This document shows, one piece after another, positions 46,939 through 55,781 of a stretch of DNA of 64,000 nucleotides. The stretch lies in NCBI RefSeq assembly GCF_000297775.1, contig NZ_JH815517.1, forward strand, positions 124,001-188,000, in the 5' to 3' direction. This stretch comes from Sutterella wadsworthensis 2_1_59BFAA. GTDB taxonomy: Bacteria > Pseudomonadota > Gammaproteobacteria > Burkholderiales > Burkholderiaceae_F. The notes under the pieces were generated by a model. The model saw only the letters and a program-made list of their open reading frames with translations. It was not told the origin of the DNA and did not search any database. The position numbers were made by a program, and so were the translations under genes. Positions within the stretch are counted from its first letter, which is position 1. Every line of letters begins with the position of its first letter.

Positions 46939-47820
46939 TCAGGCGGACGCAGCAGTGCGGGGTCCGGTCTTGACGAGGGTACCGATGCCGCCCTTGGTGA
47001 GCATTTCGACGAGGATGCTGTGGGGAAGCGTGCCGTTGATCATGGCGACGCGCTCAACCCCTGATTCGATGGCGTGAAGCGCGCAGTCGATTTTCGGGAT
47101 CATGCCGCCCGAAATGACGCCCTGTTCCTTGAGCGGACCGATGTCCTCCGTCGTGAGGACGGAGATGAGCGAATCGGGATCCTTCACGTCGCGCATGAGT
47201 CCATTGATGTCGGTCATCAGCACGAGGCGGCGCGCGCCGAGCGCGCCGGCAATCGCTGCGGCCGCCGTGTCGGCATTGACGTTGTAGCTTCGGCCCTCGC
47301 CGTCACCGGCTACGGACGCGATGACGGGAATGCATCCCTTTTCGAGAAGCGTCTCGACAATCGAGACGTCGACGCCCGTGATGTGCCCCACGAGACCGAG
47401 ATCCTCCGCTTCGGGTCGTGCGGTGATGAGACCTGCGTCAAGTCCGCACAGTCCCACGGCCTTCGAGCCCTCGGCGCACAGGAGCTTGACGAGGTCCTTG
47501 TTCGTCTCGCCTGCGAGCACGCGCTGCACGACGCGCATCGTCTCCTCGTCGGTGACGCGAAGTCCGCGCACGAACTTCGATTCGATCCCAAGGGCGGCGA
47601 GCGACTTGTTGATGGAGGGACCGCCGCCGTGAACGAGTACGATGCGGATGCCGATCATCGAGAGGAGCACTAGGTCGTGCATCACCTGCTGCTGCAACTC
47701 GGGGTTCTTCATGGCGTTTCCGCCGTACTTCACCACGACGGTGTGGCTGCGGTAGAGCCTGACGTACTTGAGTGAGTCGCTCAGGAGCCTTGCGATGTCG
47801 AAGTCGGTGAGTTCGTTCAT
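46939..47820 (-). CDS. argB: Acetylglutamate kinase
   Basis: Phosphorylates N-acetylglutamate, the second step of arginine synthesis. VVKYGGNAM, VLVHGGGPSINKSL (substrate loop) and LMTDINGLMRD are typical amino-acid-kinase motifs; GGMIPKIDCALHAIESGVERV is the ATP-side block. I use the ATG at 47820, ten bases after the argJ stop; an upstream in-frame start at 47904 lies inside argJ. 293 aa. It has the N-terminal helix seen in arginine-inhibited enzymes. Confidence 0.95.
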   Translation of the reverse strand: MNELTDFDIARLLSDSLKYVRLYRSHTVVVKYGGNAMKNPELQQQVMHDLVLLSMIGIRIVLVHGGGPSINKSLAALGIESKFVRGLRVTDEETMRVVQRVLAGETNKDLVKLLCAEGSKAVGLCGLDAGLITARPEAEDLGLVGHITGVDVSIVETLLEKGCIPVIASVAGDGEGRSYNVNADTAAAAIAGALGARRLVLMTDINGLMRDVKDPDSLISVLTTEDIGPLKEQGVISGGMIPKIDCALHAIESGVERVAMINGTLPHSILVEMLTKGGIGTLVKTGPRTAASA

Positions 47821-47830
47821 GGTCTTGACC

Positions 47831-49069
47831 TCAGCTGCGGTAGTCGCCGTTGATGCGCACGTATTCATAGGAGAGGTCGCACCCCCAGGCAGTTGCATCG
47901 GCATCGCCGTCGTGGAGCGTCACGATGATGGAGACCTCCTTTTCAAGGAGCACCTTCTTGGCAAGCTCCTCGGAGAAGTCGAGCGCGCGACCTGCGCTGC
48001 AGACGTCGACGATGCCCGCGGAGGAGGCGAACGACACGTCGGCCGCCTCGGGGTTGAACGGTGCCCCGCTGTAGCCGAGCGCGCAGAGCACGCGGCCCCA
48101 GTTGGCGTCGGAACCGAACATGGCGGTCTTCACGAGGCTCGAGGAGATGACGCTCCTGGCGAGCACGCGGGCCGTCGCATCATCAGTCGCGCCCGTCACC
48201 GTGCAGGTGAGGAGCTTGGTCGCGCCTTCGCCGTCTCTGGCAATGGCGCGGCTCAGGTGAGAAGTGACCGTGTGGAGCGCGGCGGCAAACGCGTCGAAGT
48301 CTGCGCCTGCCGCGGTGATTTCGGCGTTGCCCGCAAGGCCGTTGGCCATGACGCTCAGCATGTCGTTCGTCGACGTGTCGCCGTCGACGCTGATCATGTT
48401 GAAGGTGTTCTGAACGTCGGTGCTCACGGCCTTCTGAAGCATCTCGGAAGAGATCGCTGCGTCCGTGGTGATGAAGACGAGCATCGTGGCCATGTTCGGG
48501 TGAATCATCCCGGAGCCCTTGGCGATGCCGCCGACGGTGACGGTTTTGCCGCCGATGTCGACCGTGACCGCGCAGTGCTTGGCCACGAGGTCGGTCGTCA
48601 TGATCGCGGCTGCGCAGTCTTCGCCGCCTTCGTAGGAAAGTGCGTCGACAAGAGGCTTCATGCCGGTGGCGATCGGCTCGATCGGGAGCGGCTGGCCAAT
48701 GACGCCTGTCGAGGCGATGATGACGTCGTCTGCGCTGAGGCCGGACGCTTCGGCGAGCAGCATGCACATCTTGCGGGCGATAGCCTCGCCGTTAGGGGCG
48801 CAGGTGTTGGCGTTGCCGGAGTTGCAGAGCATTGCCTGCGCGCGTCCGTCGGCGATGTTGGCCTTGGTGACGGCGATGGGCGCGCCCTTGACGGCGTTGA
48901 GCGTGTAGACGGCGGCTGCGGCGGCGGGCACGTCGGAGACGATGAGGGCGAGGTCCTTCTTCGTCTTGTTGCGGCGAAGGCCGCAGTGAATGCCCGAGGC
49001 CCGGAAGCCCTTCGGAGTGCAGACGTTGCCATCGGGGAGAAAGGTCACGGCGGTGTTGCTGTCAGTCAT
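47831..49069 (-). CDS. argJ: Glutamate N-acetyltransferase / ornithine acetyltransferase
   Basis: Recycles the acetyl group from acetylornithine to glutamate. It self-cleaves before the Thr in KGSGMIHPNMATML, which becomes the nucleophile; ASTGVIGQPLP and the C-terminal VRINGDYRS end are also typical. 412 aa. Its presence with argC, argB and argD makes the cyclic arginine pathway. Confidence 0.95.
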   Translation of the reverse strand: MTDSNTAVTFLPDGNVCTPKGFRASGIHCGLRRNKTKKDLALIVSDVPAAAAAVYTLNAVKGAPIAVTKANIADGRAQAMLCNSGNANTCAPNGEAIARKMCMLLAEASGLSADDVIIASTGVIGQPLPIEPIATGMKPLVDALSYEGGEDCAAAIMTTDLVAKHCAVTVDIGGKTVTVGGIAKGSGMIHPNMATMLVFITTDAAISSEMLQKAVSTDVQNTFNMISVDGDTSTNDMLSVMANGLAGNAEITAAGADFDAFAAALHTVTSHLSRAIARDGEGATKLLTCTVTGATDDATARVLARSVISSSLVKTAMFGSDANWGRVLCALGYSGAPFNPEAADVSFASSAGIVDVCSAGRALDFSEELAKKVLLEKEVSIIVTLHDGDADATAWGCDLSYEYVRINGDYRS

Positions 49070-49135
49070 GGTGTTCTTCTTGTCGTGGTGCGTTTGGAGT
49101 CGAACGTGTCGACGGAGTGGCTGGAAGAAGCCGGG

Positions 49136-50080
49136 TTAGGAAAGGCTGAGCCCTCGGGCGGGATTGGAGTCCGTCATGAGGTTCAGGCATTCGAGCGCGG
49201 CTCCGGAGGAGCCTTTGCCGAGGTTGTCGTAAAGCGCGGTGAGAAGGACGCGGTGGGGACCGCCCGACACCGCGATCTTCATGCCGTCGTGTCCCGCCAT
49301 CGCGTCGAGGCGCAGGGCGCCGTCCTCAAGAAGGGACTCGAATTCGACGGGGCGCACGACGGGGGAACCCGCGTAGTGCTTTGCCCAGACGGACTGAACG
49401 GTCTCCTTTGTCGTGCCGAGAAGTCCAAGATCGAGTGGAACCGTCACGAGCATGCCGCAGCGGAAACTCCCCACGATGGGCTGGAAGACGGGCGGACGAG
49501 CCAGACCTGCGGCGATCGTCATTTCGGGAAGGTGCTTGTGCGTCTGCGAATGGGCGTAGGGAAGCGGCATGGCCAGGCTGTCGAAGGCCGTGCGGCCTGC
49601 CGTCTCGTAGGCGGAGATCATCTTCTTGCCGCCGCCCGAATAACCCGTCACCGATGTGGCCGAAAGGAAGGCGTCCGGCGCAATGATGCCTGCGGAAACA
49701 AGCGGAGCCACAAGCAGGATGAAGCCTGAGGCGTGGCAGCCCGGCACCGATACTCTGGATGCGCGCGCGATTTCGGCGGCGCGGCCGTTCATGAGTTCCG
49801 GCATGCCGTAGAACCACTCGGGAGCGGTCCTGTGAGCGCTCGAGGCGTCAAGCACGCGGGTGCCGGCTTCGTCTGCCAGCTTCACCGCCTCTCGTGCGGC
49901 GTCGTCAGGCAGGCAGAGCACCGTCACGTCTGCCGCCTTCATCGCCTCAAGACGGGCGTCGGGGGAGCGGCGCTCGTCTGCGGGAAGCGAAATGAGCTTG
50001 AGGTCGGCCCTGTTGGCAATCCGCTCGCGGAGCCTCAGGCCCGTCGTGCCGCTTTCGCCGTCGATGAAGATGGTGGTCAT
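49136..50080 (-). CDS. argC: N-acetyl-gamma-glutamyl-phosphate reductase, type 2
   Basis: Reduces acetylglutamyl phosphate to the semialdehyde with NADPH. N-terminal IFIDGESGTTGLRLRERI, catalytic Cys in SVPGCHASGFIL, and GYSGGGKKMISAYE. At 314 aa it is the short (type 2) form. First gene of the arg operon, 66 bases ahead of argJ; AAGGAAA precedes the ATG. Confidence 0.94.
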   Translation of the reverse strand: MTTIFIDGESGTTGLRLRERIANRADLKLISLPADERRSPDARLEAMKAADVTVLCLPDDAAREAVKLADEAGTRVLDASSAHRTAPEWFYGMPELMNGRAAEIARASRVSVPGCHASGFILLVAPLVSAGIIAPDAFLSATSVTGYSGGGKKMISAYETAGRTAFDSLAMPLPYAHSQTHKHLPEMTIAAGLARPPVFQPIVGSFRCGMLVTVPLDLGLLGTTKETVQSVWAKHYAGSPVVRPVEFESLLEDGALRLDAMAGHDGMKIAVSGGPHRVLLTALYDNLGKGSSGAALECLNLMTDSNPARGLSLS

Positions 50081-50498
50081 GGGTGTTTTCCTTTGTCTTG
50101 CCAGTGGGATTCCGGCGGACCTCGAGGGGCTTTTCCGGAAGTGCGCTGTGCAATCGTAATGAGTTGAACGGCGGATTTCGCAATGAAGAACGGACTAATC
50201 GAGCCTTTGTTGCTTGATGCGAAAACACCTCCTCCAAAGACCTTAGTTTTGGCCTTTTCGATTGAACAAGAGGTCTTTCAAAGGTGTATCTATTGTCGAC
50301 AAAATGGCCTTTCGGGTCGCTTTCGGTTCTGTCTCTGCTCGACAAAAACAAAGCCCGCAGGGAGGCCTGCGGGCCGGAGGGCGGATGTGAAGTATGTGAA
50401 AGGGCCTGACGGTCGATGCCTGTCAGGCCCTTGGCGGCGGAGCGGGCGCACGTCTTGAGCGTGCGCCGCCTGTGTCGGGGAGAAAGATCGGGAAAATC
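50081..50498 (-). promoter_or_regulatory. arg operon upstream region and terminator of the aminotransferase
   Basis: No gene. Left part (50081-50340) should hold the argC promoter; I saw no confident -35/-10 or ARG box. At 50343-50374 a minus-strand terminator for the upstream aminotransferase: GCCCGCAGG with CCTGCGGGC and a T-rich run (TTTGTTTTT on that strand). A second stem, AAGGGCCTGAC / GTCAGGCCCTT, lies at 50400-50432. Confidence 0.6.
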
Positions 50499-51710
50499 TC
50501 AGAGGAAGGTCTTGAGCGCTTCGGCGACGGACTTGATGCCCGCCACGATCTTCTCGGACGGGACCGTCACGAAGGAGAGTCGGCAGTGGTTGACCTCGGG
50601 ATTGTCCGTGTAGAAGGCCACGCCGGGCACGAAGCCGACGGGCACGTCGGACGCGAGGACCTTCTTCATCAGGTCGGCGGAGTCGACGTTCTTCGGGAGG
50701 TTGAGCCAGATGAACATGCCGCCCGTGGGCTTCGTCCAGCTGACTTCGGGGTGTTTGGGCATGAACTCCTCGAGGCTGTCGAGCATGACCTTGGCCTTTT
50801 CGGCGTAGAGGCGTCGGACGGCGGGGAGGTGTTCGCTGAAGAGGTCCTGGTCGAGCACGCGGGCGGTGATGAGCTGGGTGTAGGTGCTCGTGTGCAGGTC
50901 CATGGAGGTCTTCATCTGCTTGAGGGCGTTGAGGACGTGCTTGGGACCGCAGATGTAGCCGAGGCGGAAGCCGGGGGCGAGCACCTTGGACATCGTGCCG
51001 AGGCGCAGCGTGCGCTCGGGTGCGAAGGCTCGCAGGGAGACAGGCGGACGCTCTGCGTAGTAGAGCTCGCCGTAGGGATTGTCCTCGATGAGCCAGAAGT
51101 CGTACTGACGGGCCTTTTCGGCGAGCTTGCGGCGGCGTTCCTCGCTGATCGTGCGGCCGGTCGGGTTCTGGTAGGTGGGCATCACGTAGGCAAACTTGGC
51201 GCCCGCGACGCGGTCGTCGATCAGGTCGGGGTTGAGGCCCTCATCGTCGGTCGGCAGGCTGACGAACTTCGGCTTGCAGAGCTCGAATGCATAGAGAGCG
51301 CCCATGTAGGTCGGCGTTTCGACGAGGACCTTGTCACCCTCGTCGGTGAAGACGCGGGCGATCATGTCGAGGGCCTGCTGGGAGCCGGAGACGATCATGA
51401 CTTCGTCGGGCGTCGTGGGCACGCCGTGGTCGGTCTCGATTTTGGCGATGGCTTCGAGAAGTGCGGGCATGCCGCCCACGGCGGAGTACTGCAGAGCCAC
51501 CTGCGGACACGTCTCCAGAACCCAATCGGCCGCATCCTTGATGGCCTTGACCGGGAAGCCTTCGGCGGAGGGAAGGCCGCCGGCGAAGCTGATCACTTCA
51601 GGACGGGCGGCGAGGGCGAGGATCTCGCCGATCACCGAGCTTTCCTTGGGCTTGCCGATCTGGCTGTAGGAGGGCGTCGGGGTTTGGTGGCATGTGCAGC
51701 TCTTTGTCAT
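50499..51710 (-). CDS. PLP-dependent aminotransferase, class I/II, LysN/AroAT-like
   Basis: Fold-type I aminotransferase of the 2-aminoadipate/aromatic group. VISFAGGLPSAEGFP, SGSQQALDMIARVF, MPTYQNPTGRTIS, and PLP Lys in GTMSKVLAPGFRLGY. 403 aa. The first residues (TKSCTCHQTP) are Cys-rich and unusual. Often annotated as 2-aminoadipate or valine-pyruvate transaminase; the substrate cannot be read from sequence. Stands alone between two terminators. Confidence 0.85.
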   Translation of the reverse strand: MTKSCTCHQTPTPSYSQIGKPKESSVIGEILALAARPEVISFAGGLPSAEGFPVKAIKDAADWVLETCPQVALQYSAVGGMPALLEAIAKIETDHGVPTTPDEVMIVSGSQQALDMIARVFTDEGDKVLVETPTYMGALYAFELCKPKFVSLPTDDEGLNPDLIDDRVAGAKFAYVMPTYQNPTGRTISEERRRKLAEKARQYDFWLIEDNPYGELYYAERPPVSLRAFAPERTLRLGTMSKVLAPGFRLGYICGPKHVLNALKQMKTSMDLHTSTYTQLITARVLDQDLFSEHLPAVRRLYAEKAKVMLDSLEEFMPKHPEVSWTKPTGGMFIWLNLPKNVDSADLMKKVLASDVPVGFVPGVAFYTDNPEVNHCRLSFVTVPSEKIVAGIKSVAEALKTFL

Positions 51711-51808
51711 GATGCTTTTCCTGTTTTCAACTGAATGTTCGAATTCGAGGTTTTCTGTTCGGGGGCGGCCGTCCGAGGGCCTGTCGCCTTCATGTGATTT
51801 TAGGCAGA

Positions 51809-51837
51809 CAAAAAACGCCCGGACATCGTCCGGGCGT
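51809..51837 (-). terminator. Terminator after nth
   Basis: ACGCCCGGAC / GTCCGGGCGT with a three-base loop at 51815-51837, and T-run on the minus strand (TTTTTTG). Confidence 0.82.
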
Positions 51838-51932
51838 CATCCGAAGGGGTTATTTCGACCTCTCTGCGTCTATGTCATGCCGTCTAGGGAAAAGCCGCTA
51901 GGACAAACTGCATAGGCGCTGGAAAACGGGAA

Positions 51933-52604
51933 TCACTCTGACTTCGAGGGGGATCCGAAGTCGGCAAGGCGCTTCTTCTTCTCGGGGGCGTTGCACCACT
52001 GCGCGACGGGGCAGCGTTCGCATTCAGGCGAGCGGGCCTTGCAGCAGTATCGGCCGTGAAGAAGAAGCCAGTGGTGAGCCTCGTGCTTGTAGGCGTCGGG
52101 AATGATTTTCTCGAGCTTGGTTTCAATTTCGTCGGGTGTCTTGCCCTTGGCGAGTCCCGTGCGGTTTGAGACGCGGAAGATGTGCGTGTCGACGGGGATC
52201 GTCGGGTGTCCGAAGGCGACGTTGAGGACAACGTTGGCCGTCTTTCGGCCCACGCCGGGCAGGGCGACGAGCTTGTCGAAGTCCTCGGGCACCTCTCCCG
52301 CGTATTCGTCGCGAAGGATTTCGGAGAGTCTCACGACGTTCTTGGCCTTGTTGCGGTAGAGGCCGATCGTCTGAATGAAGGGCGTGAGGCCCTCGACGCC
52401 GAGTGCGGCGATCTGCTCGGCCGTGTTCGCAACAGGAAAGAGTCTGGCCGTCGCGATGTTGACGCCCTTGTCGGTCGCCTGTGCGGAGAGCACGACGGCG
52501 ACGAGAAGCTCGAAGGGCGTCGTCCAGTTGAGTTCGCTCTCGGGATTCGGGTGCGCGGCGGCGAGCGCCGCCATGAATGCGCCGCGGTCTGCAGCCTTGA
52601 TCAT
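51933..52604 (-). CDS. nth: Endonuclease III, base-excision DNA glycosylase/AP lyase
   Basis: Removes oxidised pyrimidines. Helix-hairpin-helix LPGVGRKTANVVL with catalytic Lys121, catalytic Asp139 in PVDTHIFRVSNR, and a [4Fe-4S] loop CKARSPECERCPVAQWC. 223 aa. Its start overlaps the rnfB stop by four bases. Confidence 0.96.
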   Translation of the reverse strand: MIKAADRGAFMAALAAAHPNPESELNWTTPFELLVAVVLSAQATDKGVNIATARLFPVANTAEQIAALGVEGLTPFIQTIGLYRNKAKNVVRLSEILRDEYAGEVPEDFDKLVALPGVGRKTANVVLNVAFGHPTIPVDTHIFRVSNRTGLAKGKTPDEIETKLEKIIPDAYKHEAHHWLLLHGRYCCKARSPECERCPVAQWCNAPEKKKRLADFGSPSKSE

Positions 52605-53221
52605 GTCAGTCCTCCTCTGTTGTCGCCGGCGTTTGCACGGCGGGCTCGAGCCATGATGTCCGCGATAAGCGCGGAGGGGCCGCCGGCGGCCTTTTCAGCC
52701 GCAGGCTTTCGGAGTGCGTCGAGTCGGGCGAGGTCCTCGGCCTCGAGGCGCTCGCGGCGGGCTGCGGCATTCCGATGGTGCTCTCTCGCCCTGTGCGCAT
52801 CCTCCAGCGTCCACGTCCTTCCGTTTTCGACCATGTCGATCGCGTCCATGGGACAGGCTGGCAGGCAGAGCGCGCAGCCCGTGCAACGCTCCTCCACGAT
52901 GCCGTGCAGGTGCTTGGGAGAGCCTGCAATGGCGTCGGTCGGACAGACGCGGATGCACCAGGCGCAACCGATGCAGTCACGCGCGCGGATGCGTGCGACG
53001 GCGAAGGGCACTTCGCGTCCGTATTCGGGATCGAGCGGCACGACGGGGCGGCCTGTGGCGGCGGCAAGACGGGCGATGCCCTCCGCACCGCCGGGCGCGC
53101 ATCGGTTGATGGCCGCGCCTTCCTCAAGAATGGCGCGGGCGTAGGCGAGGCACCCGTCGCAGCCGCACTGGCGGCACTGCGTCTGCGGGAGCAGGTCGTC
53201 GATTTCCTCAAGCGTAGTCAT
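52601..53221 (-). CDS. rnfB: RnfB-like ferredoxin without membrane anchor
   Basis: Electron carrier with an Fe-S domain (CRQCGCDGCLAYA...CAPGG) and two 4Fe-4S sites (CIGCAWCIRVCP and CTGCALCLPACP). 206 aa. The usual N-terminal membrane helix of RnfB is missing: the protein starts MTTLEEIDDLLPQTQC. No other rnf genes adjoin. In many betaproteobacteria such a gene sits directly before nth, as here, so it may serve another Fe-S enzyme. The C-terminus is Ala/Arg-rich and probably helical. Confidence 0.87.
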   Translation of the reverse strand: MTTLEEIDDLLPQTQCRQCGCDGCLAYARAILEEGAAINRCAPGGAEGIARLAAATGRPVVPLDPEYGREVPFAVARIRARDCIGCAWCIRVCPTDAIAGSPKHLHGIVEERCTGCALCLPACPMDAIDMVENGRTWTLEDAHRAREHHRNAAARRERLEAEDLARLDALRKPAAEKAAGGPSALIADIMARARRANAGDNRGGLT

Positions 53222-53245
53222 GGGTCTGGCGGGGGGAATGGTTGC

Positions 53246-53974
53246 TTACCAAAGGGATTCCACGAGAAGCTGGCCCGGCTTGCCCAGACGCGGCGATACG
53301 ATGCCGCGGGCCTTCATGAGGGCGCGGGTCTCGCGGATGAAGTCGGGGTTGCCGCACAGGAGCAGACGGGCGGATTCGGGCGTGAAAGCGGCACCGGCCT
53401 TCGCTTCAAGGGCACCCGATTCGATGAGCGCGGGAATGCGCCCCGTGAGTTCGCCCGCTTCGCGGGAGGCGGCCGTGAGGATCGTGAGCGGAATCCGAGC
53501 CTCGCTCTCGGCGTAGGCGGCCAGGCGGTCGACCTCCTCACGGGTGCGAGCACCAATGACGAGGATGTGCTTTTTCCAGGCGCCAAGCGTGCCTTCGTCG
53601 CCCGTCATGGCGATGAAGGGCGCAAGGCCGGAGCCCGTCGCGAGCATCCAGACCGTGTCGCCGCCCGGAATGCGGGCGGGGAGAAGGTTCCCCTGGGCTT
53701 CGCCGTCGAGCAGGACTTCGTCGCCCGGATTGAGGGCGCACAGGCGGGGTGAGAGTGCGCCGCCTTCGACGGATTTCACGAGAAAGCGCAGGCCTTCGGC
53801 TTTGGGTGAGCCTGCGATCGAGTAGGCGCGGAAGACGGGCTCGTCGCCGTCGGCGGCAAGGCCGATGCGGGCGAACTGCCCCGCCTCGAAGGTCCAGCCC
53901 TCGGGACGGGGGAAGAGGAGTTCGTAAACGGCGGGCGCGACTTCGCGGCGGCTCGTGAGCTTGACGGTCTGCAT
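53246..53974 (-). CDS. fpr: Ferredoxin--NADP+ reductase
   Basis: FAD flavoprotein moving electrons between NADPH and ferredoxin. FAD block RAYSIAGSP, NADP block MLATGSGLAPFIAM, and a C-terminal LLVESLW with terminal aromatic. 242 aa from the ATG at 53974; the frame extends upstream 17 codons without a good site. 24 bases ahead of rnfB. Confidence 0.9.
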   Translation of the reverse strand: MQTVKLTSRREVAPAVYELLFPRPEGWTFEAGQFARIGLAADGDEPVFRAYSIAGSPKAEGLRFLVKSVEGGALSPRLCALNPGDEVLLDGEAQGNLLPARIPGGDTVWMLATGSGLAPFIAMTGDEGTLGAWKKHILVIGARTREEVDRLAAYAESEARIPLTILTAASREAGELTGRIPALIESGALEAKAGAAFTPESARLLLCGNPDFIRETRALMKARGIVSPRLGKPGQLLVESLW

Positions 53975-54002
53975 GGCGGCAGCCTCCGGGTGGAAGATGA
54001 TG

Positions 54003-54036
54003 AAAAAAATGGCGGCCCTTCGCAAGAGCCGCCATT
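54003..54036 (-). terminator. Terminator/attenuator between fdxA and fpr
   Basis: AATGGCGGC / GCCGCCATT (54008-54016 and 54028-54036) followed on the minus strand by a T-run. fdxA can be expressed without the genes behind it. Confidence 0.75.
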
Positions 54037-54047
54037 GCCAGCGCTTG

Positions 54048-54371
54048 TCAGCGCTTGAGGAACTTCAGCTTGCCCTTGACGCCGTGGTACTGGTCGGCGT
54101 CGTCAGGGTAGGGCTTGCGGCGCGTAATGGAGGGCCATTCGCGGGCGAGCTCGGCGTTGAGCGCGATGAATTCCTGCTGATCCTCAGGGACGTCCTCTTC
54201 GGCGAAGATGGCTGCTTCCGGGCATTCGGGGATGCACACGGCGCAGTCGATGCATTCGTCGGGGTCGATCACGAGAAAGTTCGGGCCTTCGCGGAAGCAG
54301 TCGACAGGGCAGACGTCGACGCAGTCGGTGCGCTTGCAGCCGATGCAGGCTTCGCAGACAACATGAGGCAT
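54048..54371 (-). CDS. fdxA: FdxA-type 7Fe ferredoxin
   Basis: Small electron carrier with a 3Fe-4S and a 4Fe-4S cluster. [21 protein letters not shown] and [12 protein letters not shown] match Azotobacter FdI; the end [15 protein letters not shown] is typical. 107 aa from the ATG at 54371. Divergent from dinB. Confidence 0.94.
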   Translation of the reverse strand: MPHVVCEACIGCKRTDCVDVCPVDCFREGPNFLVIDPDECIDCAVCIPECPEAAIFAEEDVPEDQQEFIALNAELAREWPSITRRKPYPDDADQYHGVKGKLKFLKR

Positions 54372-54534
54372 TGAAGGAATCTCCTTGGATTTGAGGGTAC
54401 GAAATGTAAGAAAGAGATTGTAGTCCTTTTGCAACCCGCAGACCATGTCCGAAAGACGGAATTTGGAGGTAGACGGCGCCTCGAGGCCCTGCGATCTGAT
54501 TTATCCTGTCGTTCGAAATCCCCCTTTCCCGACA

Positions 54535-55707
54535 ATGACGACCATGGCAACACGTCCTCCCGCTTCACAGTCAGTTCCCGCATGCGTTTCCGCAGGAAAC
54601 GGGGCCGAAGGCCTCACGCTTGTGCGCAACGTCTCGCGCAGGATCGTGCACGTCGACATGGACGCATTCTATGCCTCGGTCGAGCAGCGTGACCGCCCCG
54701 AGCTTCGGGGACGCCCGATCGCGGTCGGACACGCTCAGGGGCGCGGCGTCGTTGCGACGGCAAGCTACGAGGCGAGGCGCTTCGGCGTGCACAGCGCCAT
54801 GCCGAGTTCGAGGGCGCGCGAGCTCTGTCCCGAACTGATCTTCGTCGAGGGACGAATGAGCCACTACAAGGCCGTCTCCTGTCAGATCCACGAGATCTTC
54901 AGGCGCTATACCGACGTGATCGAGCCCATCAGCCTTGACGAGGCCTTTCTCGACGTGACCGTCAACAAGCAGGGGCTCGCCCTCGGCGTCGAGGTGGCGG
55001 TCGCCATCAAGCGCGCGATCCGCGAGGAGCTCGGCCTTGTGGCGAGCGCCGGCGTCTCCTACAACAAGTTCCTCGCCAAGGTCGCTTCCGACTGGCGAAA
55101 GCCCGACGGTCTCTGCACGATCCATCCCGAAAGGGCGATCGACTTCATCGACCGCCTGCCCGTAGAGGCCTTCTGGGGCGTGGGCCCCGCCACGGCCGCC
55201 AGACTCCATGCGCTCGGCATCAGAACGGCGCCTGAACTCCGAGCCGTGCCGCTCTCCGATCTGATGCGCCACTTCGGACAGTCTGGCTACGATTTCTACC
55301 GCTTCGTGCGCGGGATCGACGACAGGCCCGTGAGGTCGAGCCGCGTTCGCAAGAGCGTCGGGTGCGAGAGGACCTTTGAGCGGGACGTCAGGGATCCCGT
55401 GCGCCTGAGGGGGATCATCGGAGAGCTTGCCGCCGAGCTTGCCTTCAGGCTCGGCCGCGCGGACTTTGCAGGAAGCACGCTTTCACTCAAGGTGAGAAGC
55501 CACGACTTCACGACGCGCACGCGCTCGGTGGCGGCCGAGGTTCCCTATGATGCGAACGCCATGACGAGGCTGGCGGAGGATGCCTGCAGGCTTCTGGCGG
55601 GCATGGAGATTCCGAAGGGCGGCGTCAGGCTGCTGGGGCTTGCCGTGGGATCGCCCGCGCAGAGGGACGACGGACAGCCCTCGCTTTTTGAGGGGCTCGA
55701 GGCGTGA
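54535..55707 (+). CDS. dinB: DNA polymerase IV (Y family)
   Basis: Error-prone translesion polymerase. Active-site acids in VHVDMDAFYASVEQR and ISLDEAFLDVT, steric gate region near YASVE, little-finger domain after residue 260, and a C-terminal beta-clamp motif QPSLF. 390 aa from the ATG at 54535; a second ATG follows three codons later. Its first 35 residues are Ser/Pro/Ala-rich and not conserved. Confidence 0.94.
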   Translation: MTTMATRPPASQSVPACVSAGNGAEGLTLVRNVSRRIVHVDMDAFYASVEQRDRPELRGRPIAVGHAQGRGVVATASYEARRFGVHSAMPSSRARELCPELIFVEGRMSHYKAVSCQIHEIFRRYTDVIEPISLDEAFLDVTVNKQGLALGVEVAVAIKRAIREELGLVASAGVSYNKFLAKVASDWRKPDGLCTIHPERAIDFIDRLPVEAFWGVGPATAARLHALGIRTAPELRAVPLSDLMRHFGQSGYDFYRFVRGIDDRPVRSSRVRKSVGCERTFERDVRDPVRLRGIIGELAAELAFRLGRADFAGSTLSLKVRSHDFTTRTRSVAAEVPYDANAMTRLAEDACRLLAGMEIPKGGVRLLGLAVGSPAQRDDGQPSLFEGLEA

Positions 55708-55716
55708 GGATGTGAA

Positions 55717-55740
55717 GAAGGCCGCGGTGACGCGGCCTTC
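55717..55740 (+). terminator. Hairpin after dinB
   Basis: GAAGGCCGC / GCGGCCTTC with a six-base loop, no strong T-run. Confidence 0.5.
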
Positions 55741-55781
55741 CTTGATGATGTCGACAGGGTCGACAATGAGCTCAGGCGGAC

